Shown here piece after piece: positions 41,567 through 51,198 of a stretch of 64,000 nt of DNA. Below the pieces are notes generated by a model. The model was not told the origin of the DNA, did no database searches, and saw only the letters and a list, made by a program, of their open reading frames with translations. The translations under genes and the position numbers were made by a program. The stretch's first letter is position 1, and the number at the start of each line of letters is the position of its first letter. The DNA is taken from assembly GCA_019638615.1 (NCBI GenBank), contig JAHBTL010000041.1, positions 1 to 64,000 of the forward strand, in the 5' to 3' direction. The DNA is from Chitinophagaceae bacterium. Lineage in GTDB: Bacteria > Bacteroidota > Bacteroidia > Chitinophagales > Chitinophagaceae.

Positions 41567-43273
41567 TTAATATCCCGGGTTTTGAGCAATATTAGGATTG
41601 GACAGGATTACGGAAGAAGGGATAGGCAATAAATAGGTATGCTTATCGGCATCATCGGCAGGTTTTGTTGGAATTGTTCTGGCTTCAAGAAAATGCCCAA
41701 AACGGATCATATCCTGCCTGCGTACCATTTCCCATGCCATTTCTCTGGCTCTTTCTGCATACAAATTATCCAGGGTCAACTGTCCGCTTGTCCAGTCATA
41801 TGCCGTGCTGCCCGAGTAAGCCCGGCGGCGAACCATATTTACATTTTCCAGCGCATCATCCAAATCAATGCCTGCACGCAATTCAGCTTCTGCTTTCATC
41901 AGCAGTATATCGGAAAAGCGGAAAAGTGGCACATCATTGCTGATGTTATCCCCAACATTTCCGCCTGCATCAGGCCAATATTTTATATTTCTTAGTCCGG
42001 CGAGGCGGAAATATGGTGCGGGGTTAGAGATAAGGTTCATGGTATCAAAATATGACAAAGGAAGTTGCGACTGGTCATCGTAGATCATCAAAGCTCCGGC
42101 TTCTCCGGCGCCTCCCAAACCAACGGGGCTGGTATTGCTGCTTTTGTATAGTATATCCTGATGGGGAGGATATGTAATCCCTTTTACATATTGTTGTCCT
42201 TTGAGAAATTGACCTGTGCGTTGATCGTTAAAGGTTTTATATGCATTGGTATTTCCATCTACCACTCTTGTTTCATACACTGCGGTAGTATCATAAAACT
42301 TATAAAAAGCCGTAGTAGTAGACATACCATTGTTACCCATACCCAGTTGCAGGAATGTATATGCAGCATTGTTGGCCATAATGGATGATACGTTGATGTA
42401 ATTGCCACCCCACGATGGAACTATACCTGCCTTATAAGGAACAACAAAAATGTTTTCGGTTGAAGATTCCTGTGCAGAACCATCTTTGAAGTTGTCATAA
42501 TAATTAGACATCAGGGTAAAGCCTGCATCCTGTATGGACTGGCATTGCTCAATGCATTCCGTCCATTTGGGTGTACCGGTATATACTTCCGCGTTGAGGT
42601 ATAATTTGGCAAGAATACATTGCGCTACGTATTTATTTATTTTTCCGTAAGTGGTTAAATCGTGTGCGGTGGAGAGCAAAGGCAAATCTTTTTTAAGAAC
42701 ACTCACCAAAGAATCAAATACCTGGGCCCGGGGAACTGTGGCCACCGTAGTTGGATCTTGTTTAAAGTTTGTAACATATGGAATATTCCCAAAAAGGTCC
42801 AACGCATGGTAATAGAAATAAGATCTGAGAACTTCCATTTCTGCCACGTCAACATCAAGCGTTGACGGGGCAGGATCGAGATGGGTTAGAGTATATATAA
42901 TGAAGTTACATTTTCCAACTCCATCATATATGGTTTGCCAGGCTCCGCCAATATTTCCCGCATCGGGTGTTTCAGTATGATACCATATATTGGTCCAGTT
43001 ACCGCCGTCACCCCAGTCGCCGCCACGGGTCGGGGTAATCATTTCATCAGAAGATATTTCGTGTTCCCAATAAACACCGGAATTTCCCCCGGCAAGAGAT
43101 TGCAATGCAGCATAAGCCGGAATTTTTCCTGCGGCAATTTCTGCAGGTGTCTTCCAGAAATTGTCATTAATAATTTGACTATATACTTTGGTCTCCAGTT
43201 TTGTGCAACGAAGTCCTGATACTGTCAAGGCAATGATCAATAAAAAAGATATATTAAATTTTATTTTTTTCAT
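41567..43273 (-). CDS. RagB/SusD-family nutrient-binding lipoprotein
   Basis: This 568-residue outer-membrane lipoprotein (signal peptide to GLRC, Cys24) partners the SusC-like transporter as surface lid and ligand binder. Family features are the N-terminal IINDNFWKTPAEI, TPR-like helices, the characteristic LFRFSDILLMKAEAELR near residue 455, WEMVRRQDMIRFG near 520, and the C-terminal LLPIPSSVILSNPNIAQNPGY. It starts 35 nt after the SusC stop. There is no glycan enzyme nearby, so the ligand class (glycan or peptide/other) cannot be assigned. Confidence 0.93.
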   Translation of the reverse strand: MKKIKFNISFLLIIALTVSGLRCTKLETKVYSQIINDNFWKTPAEIAAGKIPAYAALQSLAGGNSGVYWEHEISSDEMITPTRGGDWGDGGNWTNIWYHTETPDAGNIGGAWQTIYDGVGKCNFIIYTLTHLDPAPSTLDVDVAEMEVLRSYFYYHALDLFGNIPYVTNFKQDPTTVATVPRAQVFDSLVSVLKKDLPLLSTAHDLTTYGKINKYVAQCILAKLYLNAEVYTGTPKWTECIEQCQSIQDAGFTLMSNYYDNFKDGSAQESSTENIFVVPYKAGIVPSWGGNYINVSSIMANNAAYTFLQLGMGNNGMSTTTAFYKFYDTTAVYETRVVDGNTNAYKTFNDQRTGQFLKGQQYVKGITYPPHQDILYKSSNTSPVGLGGAGEAGALMIYDDQSQLPLSYFDTMNLISNPAPYFRLAGLRNIKYWPDAGGNVGDNISNDVPLFRFSDILLMKAEAELRAGIDLDDALENVNMVRRRAYSGSTAYDWTSGQLTLDNLYAERAREMAWEMVRRQDMIRFGHFLEARTIPTKPADDADKHTYLLPIPSSVILSNPNIAQNPGY

Positions 43274-43308
43274 CCTCTTAAATTATAAGGTTCAAAATGT
43301 ATTCACGA

Positions 43309-46300
43309 TTATTTAAATGATACCGTTATGCCAAATGTAACAGAACGTGATTTAGGATAGTAGCCTCCACCACCATTATACGTTAGATCAATAAACGCCG
43401 GCGTAGCCTGGTTATCGACAGATGCAACTTCCGGATCTAATCCTTTGTATTTCGTAATAACAAAGAGATTGTTCCCGGATAAGTACAGGCGCAAATTATC
43501 TATGCCTTTTACGTTGGGAAAGGTATAAGAAAGCGTAAGGCTTTCCAGGCGCATATAAGAATCGTTTTCCAGCCAGTAATCGGATGGTGTAGGATTGTCT
43601 CTCAATCCGCTGGTTACTGCTTCTTTTAAAGTATTTACAGATGGAAGATTATTGTAGTTTGCAAGATTCAGGTTAGTGTTATTGAATATCTTTCCTCCCG
43701 AAACACCACGAAGAAAAACATTCACCGACCACTGCCTGTATGCAAGGTTTGTATTAATACCATAAGTGAATTTAGGGTATGGATTGATATACCTGTTTTT
43801 TGCTTCGAGATAATTGGTGGTAGTACCATCTTCAGTTTCAAAAAGAGATAATCCATCATCTGTTTTTCCTACGTAATGCGGTAAAAAGAAGGTATATGGC
43901 GCTTTATCAACAATCAGGTAGGTAATAGGGTTGGCGCTTAATCCACGACCGCTGGCAGATCCTGCAACAATATTATCGGTAGCAAGTTTTTGGCCATTCC
44001 ATGTTCCGGAAAGACTTGTGACTTTTGTATTAATAGTTGTTATTTGTCCCCCAACTGACCAGGTAAGGAATTGAGAGTGTATAATGTCGGCATTCAATTG
44101 AATTTCTATGCCTTTATTTGTGAGGCTGCCTACGTTGGCAAGAACACTTGGGTAAGTATTGGGAGGTACGGGTACGGCGTAATTGTATAGCAGGTTTTTT
44201 GTTTTATCATTAAATGCGCTAAACGATCCATTGATCCTGTTTTTGAGAATAGAAAATTCGAACCCGATATTTTTACCATGACGTTCTTCCCAGGCCAGAT
44301 CTACATTGTCATTCTGAATGGGATAAATTCCTACAGGGTATGGATTGGTAGGATTAGTAGGGTCGTACCCGGTACTTCCTGTACCTAAAACAACTACTGT
44401 TTTATTTGCAGCTATAGCATCCTGGTTTCCCACCACACCGTAGCCGGCATTAATTTTCAATTCATCCAACCAATCTACATCTTTTAAGAAAGATTCATTT
44501 TTGATGCGCCAGGCTGCAGAAGCAGAAGAAAAATTGCCCCAGCGGTGATTAGCCCCAAACTTGGAAGAGCCATCACGACGAAAACTGGCGGTAACATAAT
44601 ACCTTGAGTCAAAATTATAAGTGACTCTTCCCAGAAAAGAAATTACTTTATAAGCCCACTTATCAGAAGAAATTACATTTGAACTCAAATTACCTGTCTG
44701 CAATGCATCGGCTAAATTAGCATCTGAAATAAATCCTTTACCGGATGCACTGTAAGTATTAAATGTATAGTAGTTATACTCGTAAACACCGGTTGCAGAA
44801 AAACTGTGTTTATTTATATTCTTCATATAATTAATGTGCATATCCCCCTTCCTGGAATCAGTGTTGGAAGAAGATTTTGTGGCGCTGTTAATATTATTAG
44901 CACCGGGTAATACAGGCAAATAGTACTCTTTCTGAACATTGAACTGGGAAATTGAACCTGTAACGCCAATGATCAGATCCCTGAGCAGTTTATAATTTAT
45001 GGTTCCGTATTCCTGGGTTAAATGTTCTTTGGCTTTATTGGTAATCATGTTCTGATATATCACCGGGCTCTGGTAATTGTATTGATATACCGGGTTATCT
45101 TCTCCATCAGCCGTTTTGAGCCGGATATAGGGAGGCATTACGTATGCCCAGTTGAATATATTTCTGTTCACGAGGTCTCTATTAGTAGTTGTGTTTACAA
45201 CTCCAACCTGTATATCCAGTTTGTCGTTAAGCGCTTTTTGCTGAGCGCTTAATCTTAGTCCCAATTGTTCCTTTCCCGTATTGATCACAATACCTTCCTG
45301 GTTTAAATAGTTTACAGAACCACGATAATTGAATTTATCTGTTCCTCCGGAAACTGCCAGTGTATGATTATGTGCAACGCCCGTACGCAAAATAGCACCC
45401 ACCCAGTCATTGGTAACACCAGGTGCGCTATTGGCAGTTTCCAGTTGTGTAGGATCTTGTCCAAGCTTTTCAGCTTCAGCTAAAAACCCTGGTGTGGTTA
45501 ATAAGTCGGGAGTTTTTGCAACTTTAGATGCGGATAAATAACCTGAATATTCGACCTGTGTTCTTCCTGCTCTTCCTTTTTTGGTGTTGATAATGATCAC
45601 ACCATTGGCACCTCTCGATCCATAAATCGCCGTGGCAGACGCATCCTTAAGAATATCATAGGAAAGGATATCTCCGGGAGGTATGCTTGATATCTGATCA
45701 ATATCATCCATTATAACACCATCTACAACCGCTAATGGACTTTGACCGCCTGTTAAAGAGGTTTGACCGCGAAGTCGTATTACTACAGGTGAATTAGGAT
45801 CGCCATCAATTTTAGTAATTACCAATCCGGCTACTTTGCCCTGTATCTGATCCATGGGATTAGTGACAAGACCTTGTGTAAAGTCCTTAGACGAAATACT
45901 GGCAACTGCACCGGTTACATCTTTTCTGCGTGCATTGCCATAGCCCACCACTACCACATCCGAAAGTTGTGAAGAAGTAGCTGATAATACTATAGTCCCG
46001 ATGTCTGTTCTTCCATTTATTTTTACCGATTGATTTTCAAAACCAACAATGCTGAAAGTAAGCGTGGCATTCTCATCCACGTCTACAGAAAATTCCCCCA
46101 TTTCGTTAGTGGTAGTGCCCTTGCCACTTTTGTTAACAGTAACACTTACATTAGCCAGGGGCTCTCCTTTCATATCTACTACTTTACCTTTAACGGTTAT
46201 TACCTTCTGATCGAACAGCGGGCTGTTAATAACCACCAGGTTATTTTCCATCATTTTAAAAGTAAGTTTTGTATTCTCCAGCAATTTCCCCAGCAGTTGA

Positions 46301-46581
46301 TCGAGTGGTATGGCTCTCGCATCAAGATTTACTTTTGCGTCCTGGGGAATAATCATGTTGCTGAATACAAACCTGTAACTGCTCCTTTTTTCTACTTCCT
46401 TTAATGCTTTCGATAAATCAAGATTGCTCAGCTTTATAGTGAGCACTTCCTGTGAAAATGTTTTGGCTGAAATTTGTAAGCTCGTTAGTACAATAATTAA
46501 CACACTAAGTTTCATAAGCAGGAACACTTTTAATGCTCCACCCAGCAGTGGAGAAGAATTAGGGGATTTGTTTTTTTTCAT
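43309..46581 (-). CDS. SusC/RagA-family TonB-dependent transporter with STN domain
   Basis: The protein has 1090 residues. After a signal peptide (about 22-44, ISAKTFSQ) comes an STN domain (about 48-118; ALKEVEKRSSYRFVF), which signals to a FecR anti-sigma. A carboxypeptidase-like CNA domain (about 127-210), a plug (about 215-335; DVVVVGYGN, AVVDGVIMDD) and a 22-stranded barrel ending in SVTFGITVSFK follow. The STN domain and adjacent sigma/FecR genes indicate ligand-induced transcription of the locus. It needs ExbBD-TonB for energy. The spacing to susD-like is 35 nt. Two hairpins lie between fecR-like and this gene. Confidence 0.95.
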   Translation of the reverse strand: MKKNKSPNSSPLLGGALKVFLLMKLSVLIIVLTSLQISAKTFSQEVLTIKLSNLDLSKALKEVEKRSSYRFVFSNMIIPQDAKVNLDARAIPLDQLLGKLLENTKLTFKMMENNLVVINSPLFDQKVITVKGKVVDMKGEPLANVSVTVNKSGKGTTTNEMGEFSVDVDENATLTFSIVGFENQSVKINGRTDIGTIVLSATSSQLSDVVVVGYGNARRKDVTGAVASISSKDFTQGLVTNPMDQIQGKVAGLVITKIDGDPNSPVVIRLRGQTSLTGGQSPLAVVDGVIMDDIDQISSIPPGDILSYDILKDASATAIYGSRGANGVIIINTKKGRAGRTQVEYSGYLSASKVAKTPDLLTTPGFLAEAEKLGQDPTQLETANSAPGVTNDWVGAILRTGVAHNHTLAVSGGTDKFNYRGSVNYLNQEGIVINTGKEQLGLRLSAQQKALNDKLDIQVGVVNTTTNRDLVNRNIFNWAYVMPPYIRLKTADGEDNPVYQYNYQSPVIYQNMITNKAKEHLTQEYGTINYKLLRDLIIGVTGSISQFNVQKEYYLPVLPGANNINSATKSSSNTDSRKGDMHINYMKNINKHSFSATGVYEYNYYTFNTYSASGKGFISDANLADALQTGNLSSNVISSDKWAYKVISFLGRVTYNFDSRYYVTASFRRDGSSKFGANHRWGNFSSASAAWRIKNESFLKDVDWLDELKINAGYGVVGNQDAIAANKTVVVLGTGSTGYDPTNPTNPYPVGIYPIQNDNVDLAWEERHGKNIGFEFSILKNRINGSFSAFNDKTKNLLYNYAVPVPPNTYPSVLANVGSLTNKGIEIQLNADIIHSQFLTWSVGGQITTINTKVTSLSGTWNGQKLATDNIVAGSASGRGLSANPITYLIVDKAPYTFFLPHYVGKTDDGLSLFETEDGTTTNYLEAKNRYINPYPKFTYGINTNLAYRQWSVNVFLRGVSGGKIFNNTNLNLANYNNLPSVNTLKEAVTSGLRDNPTPSDYWLENDSYMRLESLTLSYTFPNVKGIDNLRLYLSGNNLFVITKYKGLDPEVASVDNQATPAFIDLTYNGGGGYYPKSRSVTFGITVSFK

Positions 46582-46613
46582 ACCTTAGTTATGGTTTTAA
46601 CTGTTATATAAAA

Positions 46614-46647
46614 GGAACAGGTGCAAACGTCAATAAGTTCCTGTTCC
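46614..46647 (-). terminator. hairpin just upstream of susC-like
   Basis: GGAACAGG (46614-46621) and its complement CCTGTTCC (46640-46647) form an 8-bp stem. On the minus strand it is followed by TTTTATATA, so it may terminate or attenuate transcription coming from fecR. Confidence 0.5.
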
Positions 46648-46660
46648 CGCAATTAAAGCT

Positions 46661-46685
46661 GAGAGAATGTTGTAAGCATTCTCTC
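46661..46685. other. 9-bp perfect hairpin after fecR-like
   Basis: GAGAGAATG (46661-46669) and CATTCTCTC (46677-46685) enclose TTGTAAG. The T-run (TTTTTATTT) follows on the plus strand only, opposite to the genes, so on the minus strand this looks more like an RNA-stability or processing hairpin than a terminator. Confidence 0.5.
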
Positions 46686-46688
46686 TTT

Positions 46689-47831
46689 TTATTTAGAAAT
46701 AGTTATAGTATTATTTTCATCAATACTGTAATGAAAAGGATAGGAAAGCTGCAGTGCTTTTAAGATTTGCTCAATAGTTTCTTTTTCAAAAGTTGCGGAG
46801 AAACGATAGTTGGCTACTTTTTTGTCTTTAAAATCAATATGTACATTATACCTCCGCTCCAGGTCAGTTCTGATCTGCGAAAAAGTTTTGTCGTATATAT
46901 CCAGGCGGTCATATACCCACGAAGTTTCAATGATTGAATTGTCTTTATTGTTAATAGTTAAGGCGGTAACCGTTGGCGTTAGTTGGTTAATTTTCTGAAT
47001 ACCTTCTGCTTTACGCGGTATGGCATCTCCTTCTTTGTTAGGGATGATGGCCTTTTCATTGGGATTCAGGAAGATGCTGTTGTTTTCCCCGTTCTTAAAA
47101 ATCACCTGCACCTTTCCTCTTATCAGGGAGGCTTCCTGTAACTTGTCTTCGGGGTAAGCTTTTATATTAAATAAAGTACCCAGCACCTTTACTTCAAACT
47201 GGTTCATATTAACCACAAAAGGCTTTTGGGCGTTATGGGTTACATCAAAAAAGGCTTCACCGGTCAGGTATACTTCACGGGCTGATACGCCAAAATCTGC
47301 CCTTGTGCGCAGTGTTGACCTGGCATTTAAGATAACTTTTGAACTGTCTGGCAGCCAGATGGTTTTCTTTTCGCCATAGTTTGTTTCATATACCAGGGAT
47401 TGTTGCGGCTGGGTGGTAGCCGGGGCAACCGGAGCATTTACCTGCCTGCTGCCTGAGAATTGCAGCACGAAAAAAAATCCAAATCCAATACAAACAGCAG
47501 CGGCCAGGTAAGCCCATATTTTTTTTGCCGGCATTGGACGTACCGGCAGCACATCATTGTATGCCGTTAAACCCGCTTCATCACGGAAATGATATTTCTG
47601 GTCAACAGTGTTTTTCAACGCTGTCAGCGCCAGTTCCTGTTGCTGTTGCAAAAACATTCCTGAAAGACCAAGCACTATGTTTTTGGCTTCTTCCAAATAA
47701 GCCTTTTGATCAGGGAAAACCAGGAGATAGTTTTCCCAATATTGAATATCGTACTGGTCACTGTAATAACAGTAATTAACGAATGATTCATTCATAACGA
47801 GCTCCTCAACAGAAAGGGGCGTTTGCTTCAT
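46689..47831 (-). CDS. FecR-family anti-sigma factor
   Basis: The 380-residue inner-membrane regulator has a cytoplasmic N-terminal region (1-105) that binds the ECF sigma factor, a membrane segment (about 108-127, IWAYLAAAVCIGFGFFFVL), a periplasmic FecR domain (about 150-250; GEKKTIWLPDSSKVILNARS, VYLTGEAFFDV) and a C-terminal DUF4974 domain (about 300-380; YRFSATFEKETIEQILKAL) that contacts the STN domain of the transporter. It lies 66 nt after the sigma gene. It relays SusC occupancy to sigma release. Confidence 0.95.
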   Translation of the reverse strand: MKQTPLSVEELVMNESFVNYCYYSDQYDIQYWENYLLVFPDQKAYLEEAKNIVLGLSGMFLQQQQELALTALKNTVDQKYHFRDEAGLTAYNDVLPVRPMPAKKIWAYLAAAVCIGFGFFFVLQFSGSRQVNAPVAPATTQPQQSLVYETNYGEKKTIWLPDSSKVILNARSTLRTRADFGVSAREVYLTGEAFFDVTHNAQKPFVVNMNQFEVKVLGTLFNIKAYPEDKLQEASLIRGKVQVIFKNGENNSIFLNPNEKAIIPNKEGDAIPRKAEGIQKINQLTPTVTALTINNKDNSIIETSWVYDRLDIYDKTFSQIRTDLERRYNVHIDFKDKKVANYRFSATFEKETIEQILKALQLSYPFHYSIDENNTITISK

Positions 47832-47897
47832 GCATAAAACTTTACAAACGCATGACGCAGGTACCCGGCATTTTTACCATATTTTTTTTGGCTTTTT

Positions 47898-48476
47898 TTA
47901 TGAAAATTCCTGCAAAAAGAGCAGGAGAGGGAAGAGGGATAGTGTATTAAAGTGTTTGCCGGCAGAAAGACCGGCTCTCAATAGTTTAATTCCTTCAAAC
48001 AGGTTATTGTATATGCTTCTCTGAGAAAGCCCTGTTTTTTCGGCTATCTGCTCTGTGGTAAGCCCTTCATAAAATTTATAAAAGATTACTTTTTGGCAAC
48101 GCGGTGGCAGCTTATCATACACGGCTTTTATTTTTCTAATGATTTCGGCATTCTGCTGTTCCTGTTCCAGGGCTTCATCTGCGCCGGAGGCATATTCTTC
48201 TTCACGCATCAGGTAGTCATGTATTTGCCTGGTTTTATTGTTCTTTCGTATAGCATCAATAAGCCTTCTGCGGAAAATAGTACTCAGGTAAGCTTTAGGA
48301 TTAATAATAGCATCGGGCTGAATACCCTGGTCAATCAGGTCAAGAAACATTTGATTGATGATATCTTTTATATCTTCCTGGTTCCATCCAAGCCTTAGTC
48401 CAATATGGGCAAGATGACCATAATACGTTCTATGCAAATTGTAGAATATTTGCAGATCATCTTCCATTGGAGTCAT
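47898..48476 (-). CDS. ECF-type sigma factor of the SusCD locus
   Basis: 192 residues. Region 2 spans about 15-85 (AYLSTIFRRRLIDAIRKNN) and region 4 about 120-175 (LPPRCQKVIFYKFYEGL, TEQIAEKTGLSQRSIYNNL). It is the first gene of the sigma-fecR-susC-susD-lipoprotein order and should direct transcription of at least susCD when released from FecR. Unlike the orphan sigma at 253-843 it has its complete partner set. The start at 48476 is supported by MTPMEDDL. No clear promoter was identified upstream. Confidence 0.93.
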   Translation of the reverse strand: MTPMEDDLQIFYNLHRTYYGHLAHIGLRLGWNQEDIKDIINQMFLDLIDQGIQPDAIINPKAYLSTIFRRRLIDAIRKNNKTRQIHDYLMREEEYASGADEALEQEQQNAEIIRKIKAVYDKLPPRCQKVIFYKFYEGLTTEQIAEKTGLSQRSIYNNLFEGIKLLRAGLSAGKHFNTLSLFPLLLFLQEFS

Positions 48477-48755
48477 TATATAATTATTTACGGAAGGGTA
48501 GATAAGTTATATCAAACCTAAAGCAAATTAAATAAATTAAATACACCAGCAACGAAAACACTTAGTATTGTGAGGAAGAAAGAGAGAAGTGTTGTCTCGG
48601 GAAGTAACCGGCAAAACAAAAGAAAGTTTTACAGATGTATGCAAAAAGGGTAAACCCGCTAAAAGAGAAACAACCAGCAGCATACAACCGGATTGATAGC
48701 AGACGGCTTTTTGTGTTTGGCAATTGTGTCTTTACCATCTATGCAATCGCTCATT

Positions 48756-49188
48756 ATGCGTATTAACACGGCTATATTTTTAGGTGTATTTTTTGTTTTT
48801 ACATCATCTGCCGCAAGAACCCGGCAACAGGAAATACAAAATATTGCAGACAAACCTGACCTGCCTGCAGTACAGACCGTATATGCAAAAAACGGCAGGC
48901 TGTCATCTTTCATTGCAGGAAAGAAAAAAGCCGGCTCCGCGAAAAATATAACCGGACATACCATCTTCCAGGCAGCTTCTTTAACGAAAGTTGTTACGGC
49001 GTACGCTTTTTTAAAACTGTATGATAAAGGACTTATCACACCTGATAAACCATTGTATGAGCATTACGCCTATTCAGCAGGAACAAAAAACGAACAGCGG
49101 CACCTGCTTTTTCACGATTGCTCCTTTCCACCGCCTGATGGAAAGATTTAATTCTTTTGTGAATAGCCGGGAATGCTGGCGACCGTAA
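48756..49188 (+). pseudogene. internally deleted beta-lactamase-type serine hydrolase
   Basis: The gene begins with a signal peptide (MRINTAIFLGVFFVF). It continues through IFQAASLTKVVTAYAFLKL, which has the Ser-x-x-Lys nucleophile motif SLTK of class C beta-lactamase/penicillin-binding families, then ends after DKPLYEHYAY in an unrelated 25-residue tail. The other frame from about 49090 reads FFTIAPFHRLMERF and stops at 49188, which could be the C-terminal end of the same family. That suggests an internal deletion of several hundred residues plus a frameshift. The Tyr-x-Asn and Lys-Thr-Gly boxes are absent, so it cannot be active. Its end overlaps the 3' end of the helicase gene. Confidence 0.7.
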
Positions 49189-50287
49189 TTGTCTTTTTGA
49201 TCAGTTTTTGTATCTCAACCAGCAAAGGTTTTTCTTCGTGGCTGCAGATAGATATGGCTGTACCTGCTGTGCCGGCCCTGCCTGTTCTGCCAATCCGGTG
49301 AACGTAGGTCTCCGCTGTCTGCGGCAGATCATAATTGATCACATGTCCGAGATTATCAACATCAATGCCACGTGCCGCAATATCGGTTGCCACCAATACA
49401 CGTGTCCGCCTGCGCTTGAATCGTTCCAGCGCTGTTTGCCTTTGCAATTGTGATTTATTCCCGTGAATAGCATCCGCGCTGATGCCCTCTTTGTTTAAAA
49501 AGCGGCTTAGCTTATCGGCAATATGCTTCATTTTAGTAAATACAATCACTGTTTCGGACGCCTGGTTGCCAAGCAGGTTGAGCAGCAGTGAAGGCTTTTG
49601 TTGCTTTTCCGAGAAATATACATATTGCGTTACCTGCTCAGCAGCAGTAGCAACAGGCGTAACTTCAATCTTAAGCGGGTTGCGCAGTAATGTATGCGCC
49701 AGCTTCAGTATTTCGGGTGGCATGGTTGCAGAGAAGAAAAGGGTTTGCCGGTCAGCCGGTATGTGCCGGATGATCTGCTTAATGTCCTGTATGAACCCCA
49801 TATCCAGCATACGGTCTGCTTCATCAAGCACCAGGTGCTTTACCTGCTTTAAAGAAACCAGTCCCTGGCTCATCAGGTCCTTTAACCTGCCCGGGGTGGC
49901 GATCAGGATATCCACTCCTGCTTTCAGCTTATTGACCTGCGGCTGTTGCGAAACGCCGCCAAACAGCACCGCATGTTTGATGGCTGTGTGAACGCTCAAT
50001 GATTGTGTATTTTCTGCTATTTGCAAAGCCAGTTCCCTGGTGGGAGCCAGTATGAGCGCTTTTATACAGGGGCGCCGTTGCGGGTTTTCGTCTTCCAGCA
50101 GCATTTGCAAAATTGGGATTAAGAACGCAGCCGTTTTGCCTGTACCTGTTTGTGCGCAACCCAGCACGTCTCTTTTTTCCAGCGCAACCGGTATAGCCTG
50201 TTGCTGGATAGGCGTAGCTTTTAAATAACCCTCCTCCGCTAATGCTTTGGATACGGAAGAATGTAATGTGGTATTTATAAATGACAT
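49148..50287 (-). CDS. DEAD-box RNA helicase, RhlE-like
   Basis: ATP-dependent RNA helicase of 379 residues, starting at the ATG at 50287 (the frame is open 15 codons further upstream, without support). Motifs in order: Q motif with ATPIQQQAIP, I AQTGTGKT, Ia PTRELALQ, II LDEADRMLDMG, III FFSATMPP, V TDIAARGID, VI HRIGRTGRAG. The C-terminal extension is very short (SIPGYSQKN), so it is a minimal core without the basic tail of longer RhlE proteins. Next to it lies an RRM protein on the same strand, a pairing seen for cold-adaptation genes. Role in ribosome or mRNA remodelling is inferred. Confidence 0.93.
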   Translation of the reverse strand: MSFINTTLHSSVSKALAEEGYLKATPIQQQAIPVALEKRDVLGCAQTGTGKTAAFLIPILQMLLEDENPQRRPCIKALILAPTRELALQIAENTQSLSVHTAIKHAVLFGGVSQQPQVNKLKAGVDILIATPGRLKDLMSQGLVSLKQVKHLVLDEADRMLDMGFIQDIKQIIRHIPADRQTLFFSATMPPEILKLAHTLLRNPLKIEVTPVATAAEQVTQYVYFSEKQQKPSLLLNLLGNQASETVIVFTKMKHIADKLSRFLNKEGISADAIHGNKSQLQRQTALERFKRRRTRVLVATDIAARGIDVDNLGHVINYDLPQTAETYVHRIGRTGRAGTAGTAISICSHEEKPLLVEIQKLIKKTITVASIPGYSQKN

Positions 50288-50494
50288 GAAATTGTTTTGT
50301 AAGTTGAATAGCAGCGACTGGTCTACCGGCAACCGGCAGGCAGGTTACTACGTAATGATGCAATAAATAATAAATGGTGAAACAAATTCTTTGGGAAGAA
50401 TCCTGGCATAATATAAAGCATGGCAGCAAACAATATTACTGCGCATGCTTTATTATTGACAAGAGGCTTATATACTAAAATTATATTTAGTAAA

Positions 50495-50764
50495 TTACCA
50501 ACGATTGGTCCGCGGGCGGCTTTCTCTTTCTTTCGCTACACTCACTGACATAAGGCGGCCTTCCAGCTCCTTGTTGTGTAAAGACGCCATTGCCTTATTG
50601 GCCTGCTCGGTGGAGCTCATTTCCACAAATCCAAAGCCACGGCTTCGCCCGGTGTCCCTGTCTTTGATCACTTTGGCAGAGGTTACCTCTCCAAATGATC
50701 CAAAAAGTTGTTTAAGATCCTCTTCCTGCACATGAAAGCCCAGGTTTGATACATACATGTTCAT
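50495..50764 (-). CDS. single-RRM RNA-binding protein
   Basis: The 89-residue protein consists of one RNA-recognition motif, with RNP2 MYVSNL (residues 3-8) and RNP1 SRGFGFVEM (about 43-51), plus a short basic tail (SRPRTNRW). Such glycine-poor, single-RRM proteins are common in Bacteroidota and cyanobacteria and are often cold-induced. The gene sits 207 bp upstream of the helicase gene, same strand, with a long AT-rich leader region (50765-51000) that could carry cold-responsive structure. Whether both are on one transcript is not clear. Confidence 0.93.
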   Translation of the reverse strand: MNMYVSNLGFHVQEEDLKQLFGSFGEVTSAKVIKDRDTGRSRGFGFVEMSSTEQANKAMASLHNKELEGRLMSVSVAKERESRPRTNRW

Positions 50765-51198
50765 ACTAAAAAAAATTAAATGATTAAAAAGTGGCAGAAG
50801 GACTACAGCAAGAGTAAAGAGGAGGAGAAATTGTTACCAAACGAAGTGTAAGAATTAAAACCAATCAAGACTAAATGATGAAGAACTTATGTTCACGCGG
50901 TGAAGATAGGTAATTATTGGCATGTTCCGGCATAAATTATAAAAGAAGAAGGAAATATTTAACATGCTGAACTATGTTGCAAAAGTTTGTTTACAATAAT
51001 ACGCCTGTTTATATATGGACTGCTTCACCCACGCCAACATACTTTTAATTCAATACAACCTCTGGCGGTATCGCAGTGAGTGTTTGGTAGGTCAGGGCTG
51101 TTATTGCGTTGCGAAAAAAATAAAAATGTGCCGCAGGCATATAATCGTCTCCGACACATTTTTTATGGAACATGTAAAGTTGCTGGCTTTTTTCTTAC
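50765..51198. other. 434-bp stretch between RRM gene and giant T9SS gene
   Basis: The part next to the RRM gene (to about 51000) is AT-rich and without hairpins I could fix; it may be a long leader. A plus-strand frame at 51015-51254 is not convincing. The clearest element is the hairpin at 51122-51163. Confidence 0.5.
51122..51163 (-). terminator. terminator of the giant T9SS gene
   Basis: AAAAATGTG (51122-51130) pairs with CACATTTTT (51155-51163). On the minus strand the stem is followed by TATTTTTTTCGC. It ends transcription about 40 nt after the stop at 51199. Confidence 0.6.

Noticed and set aside
38084-48476. Polysaccharide utilisation locus
   Set aside because: SusC and SusD are present but no glycoside hydrolase, lyase, esterase or sulfatase is in the locus, so a glycan target cannot be claimed.
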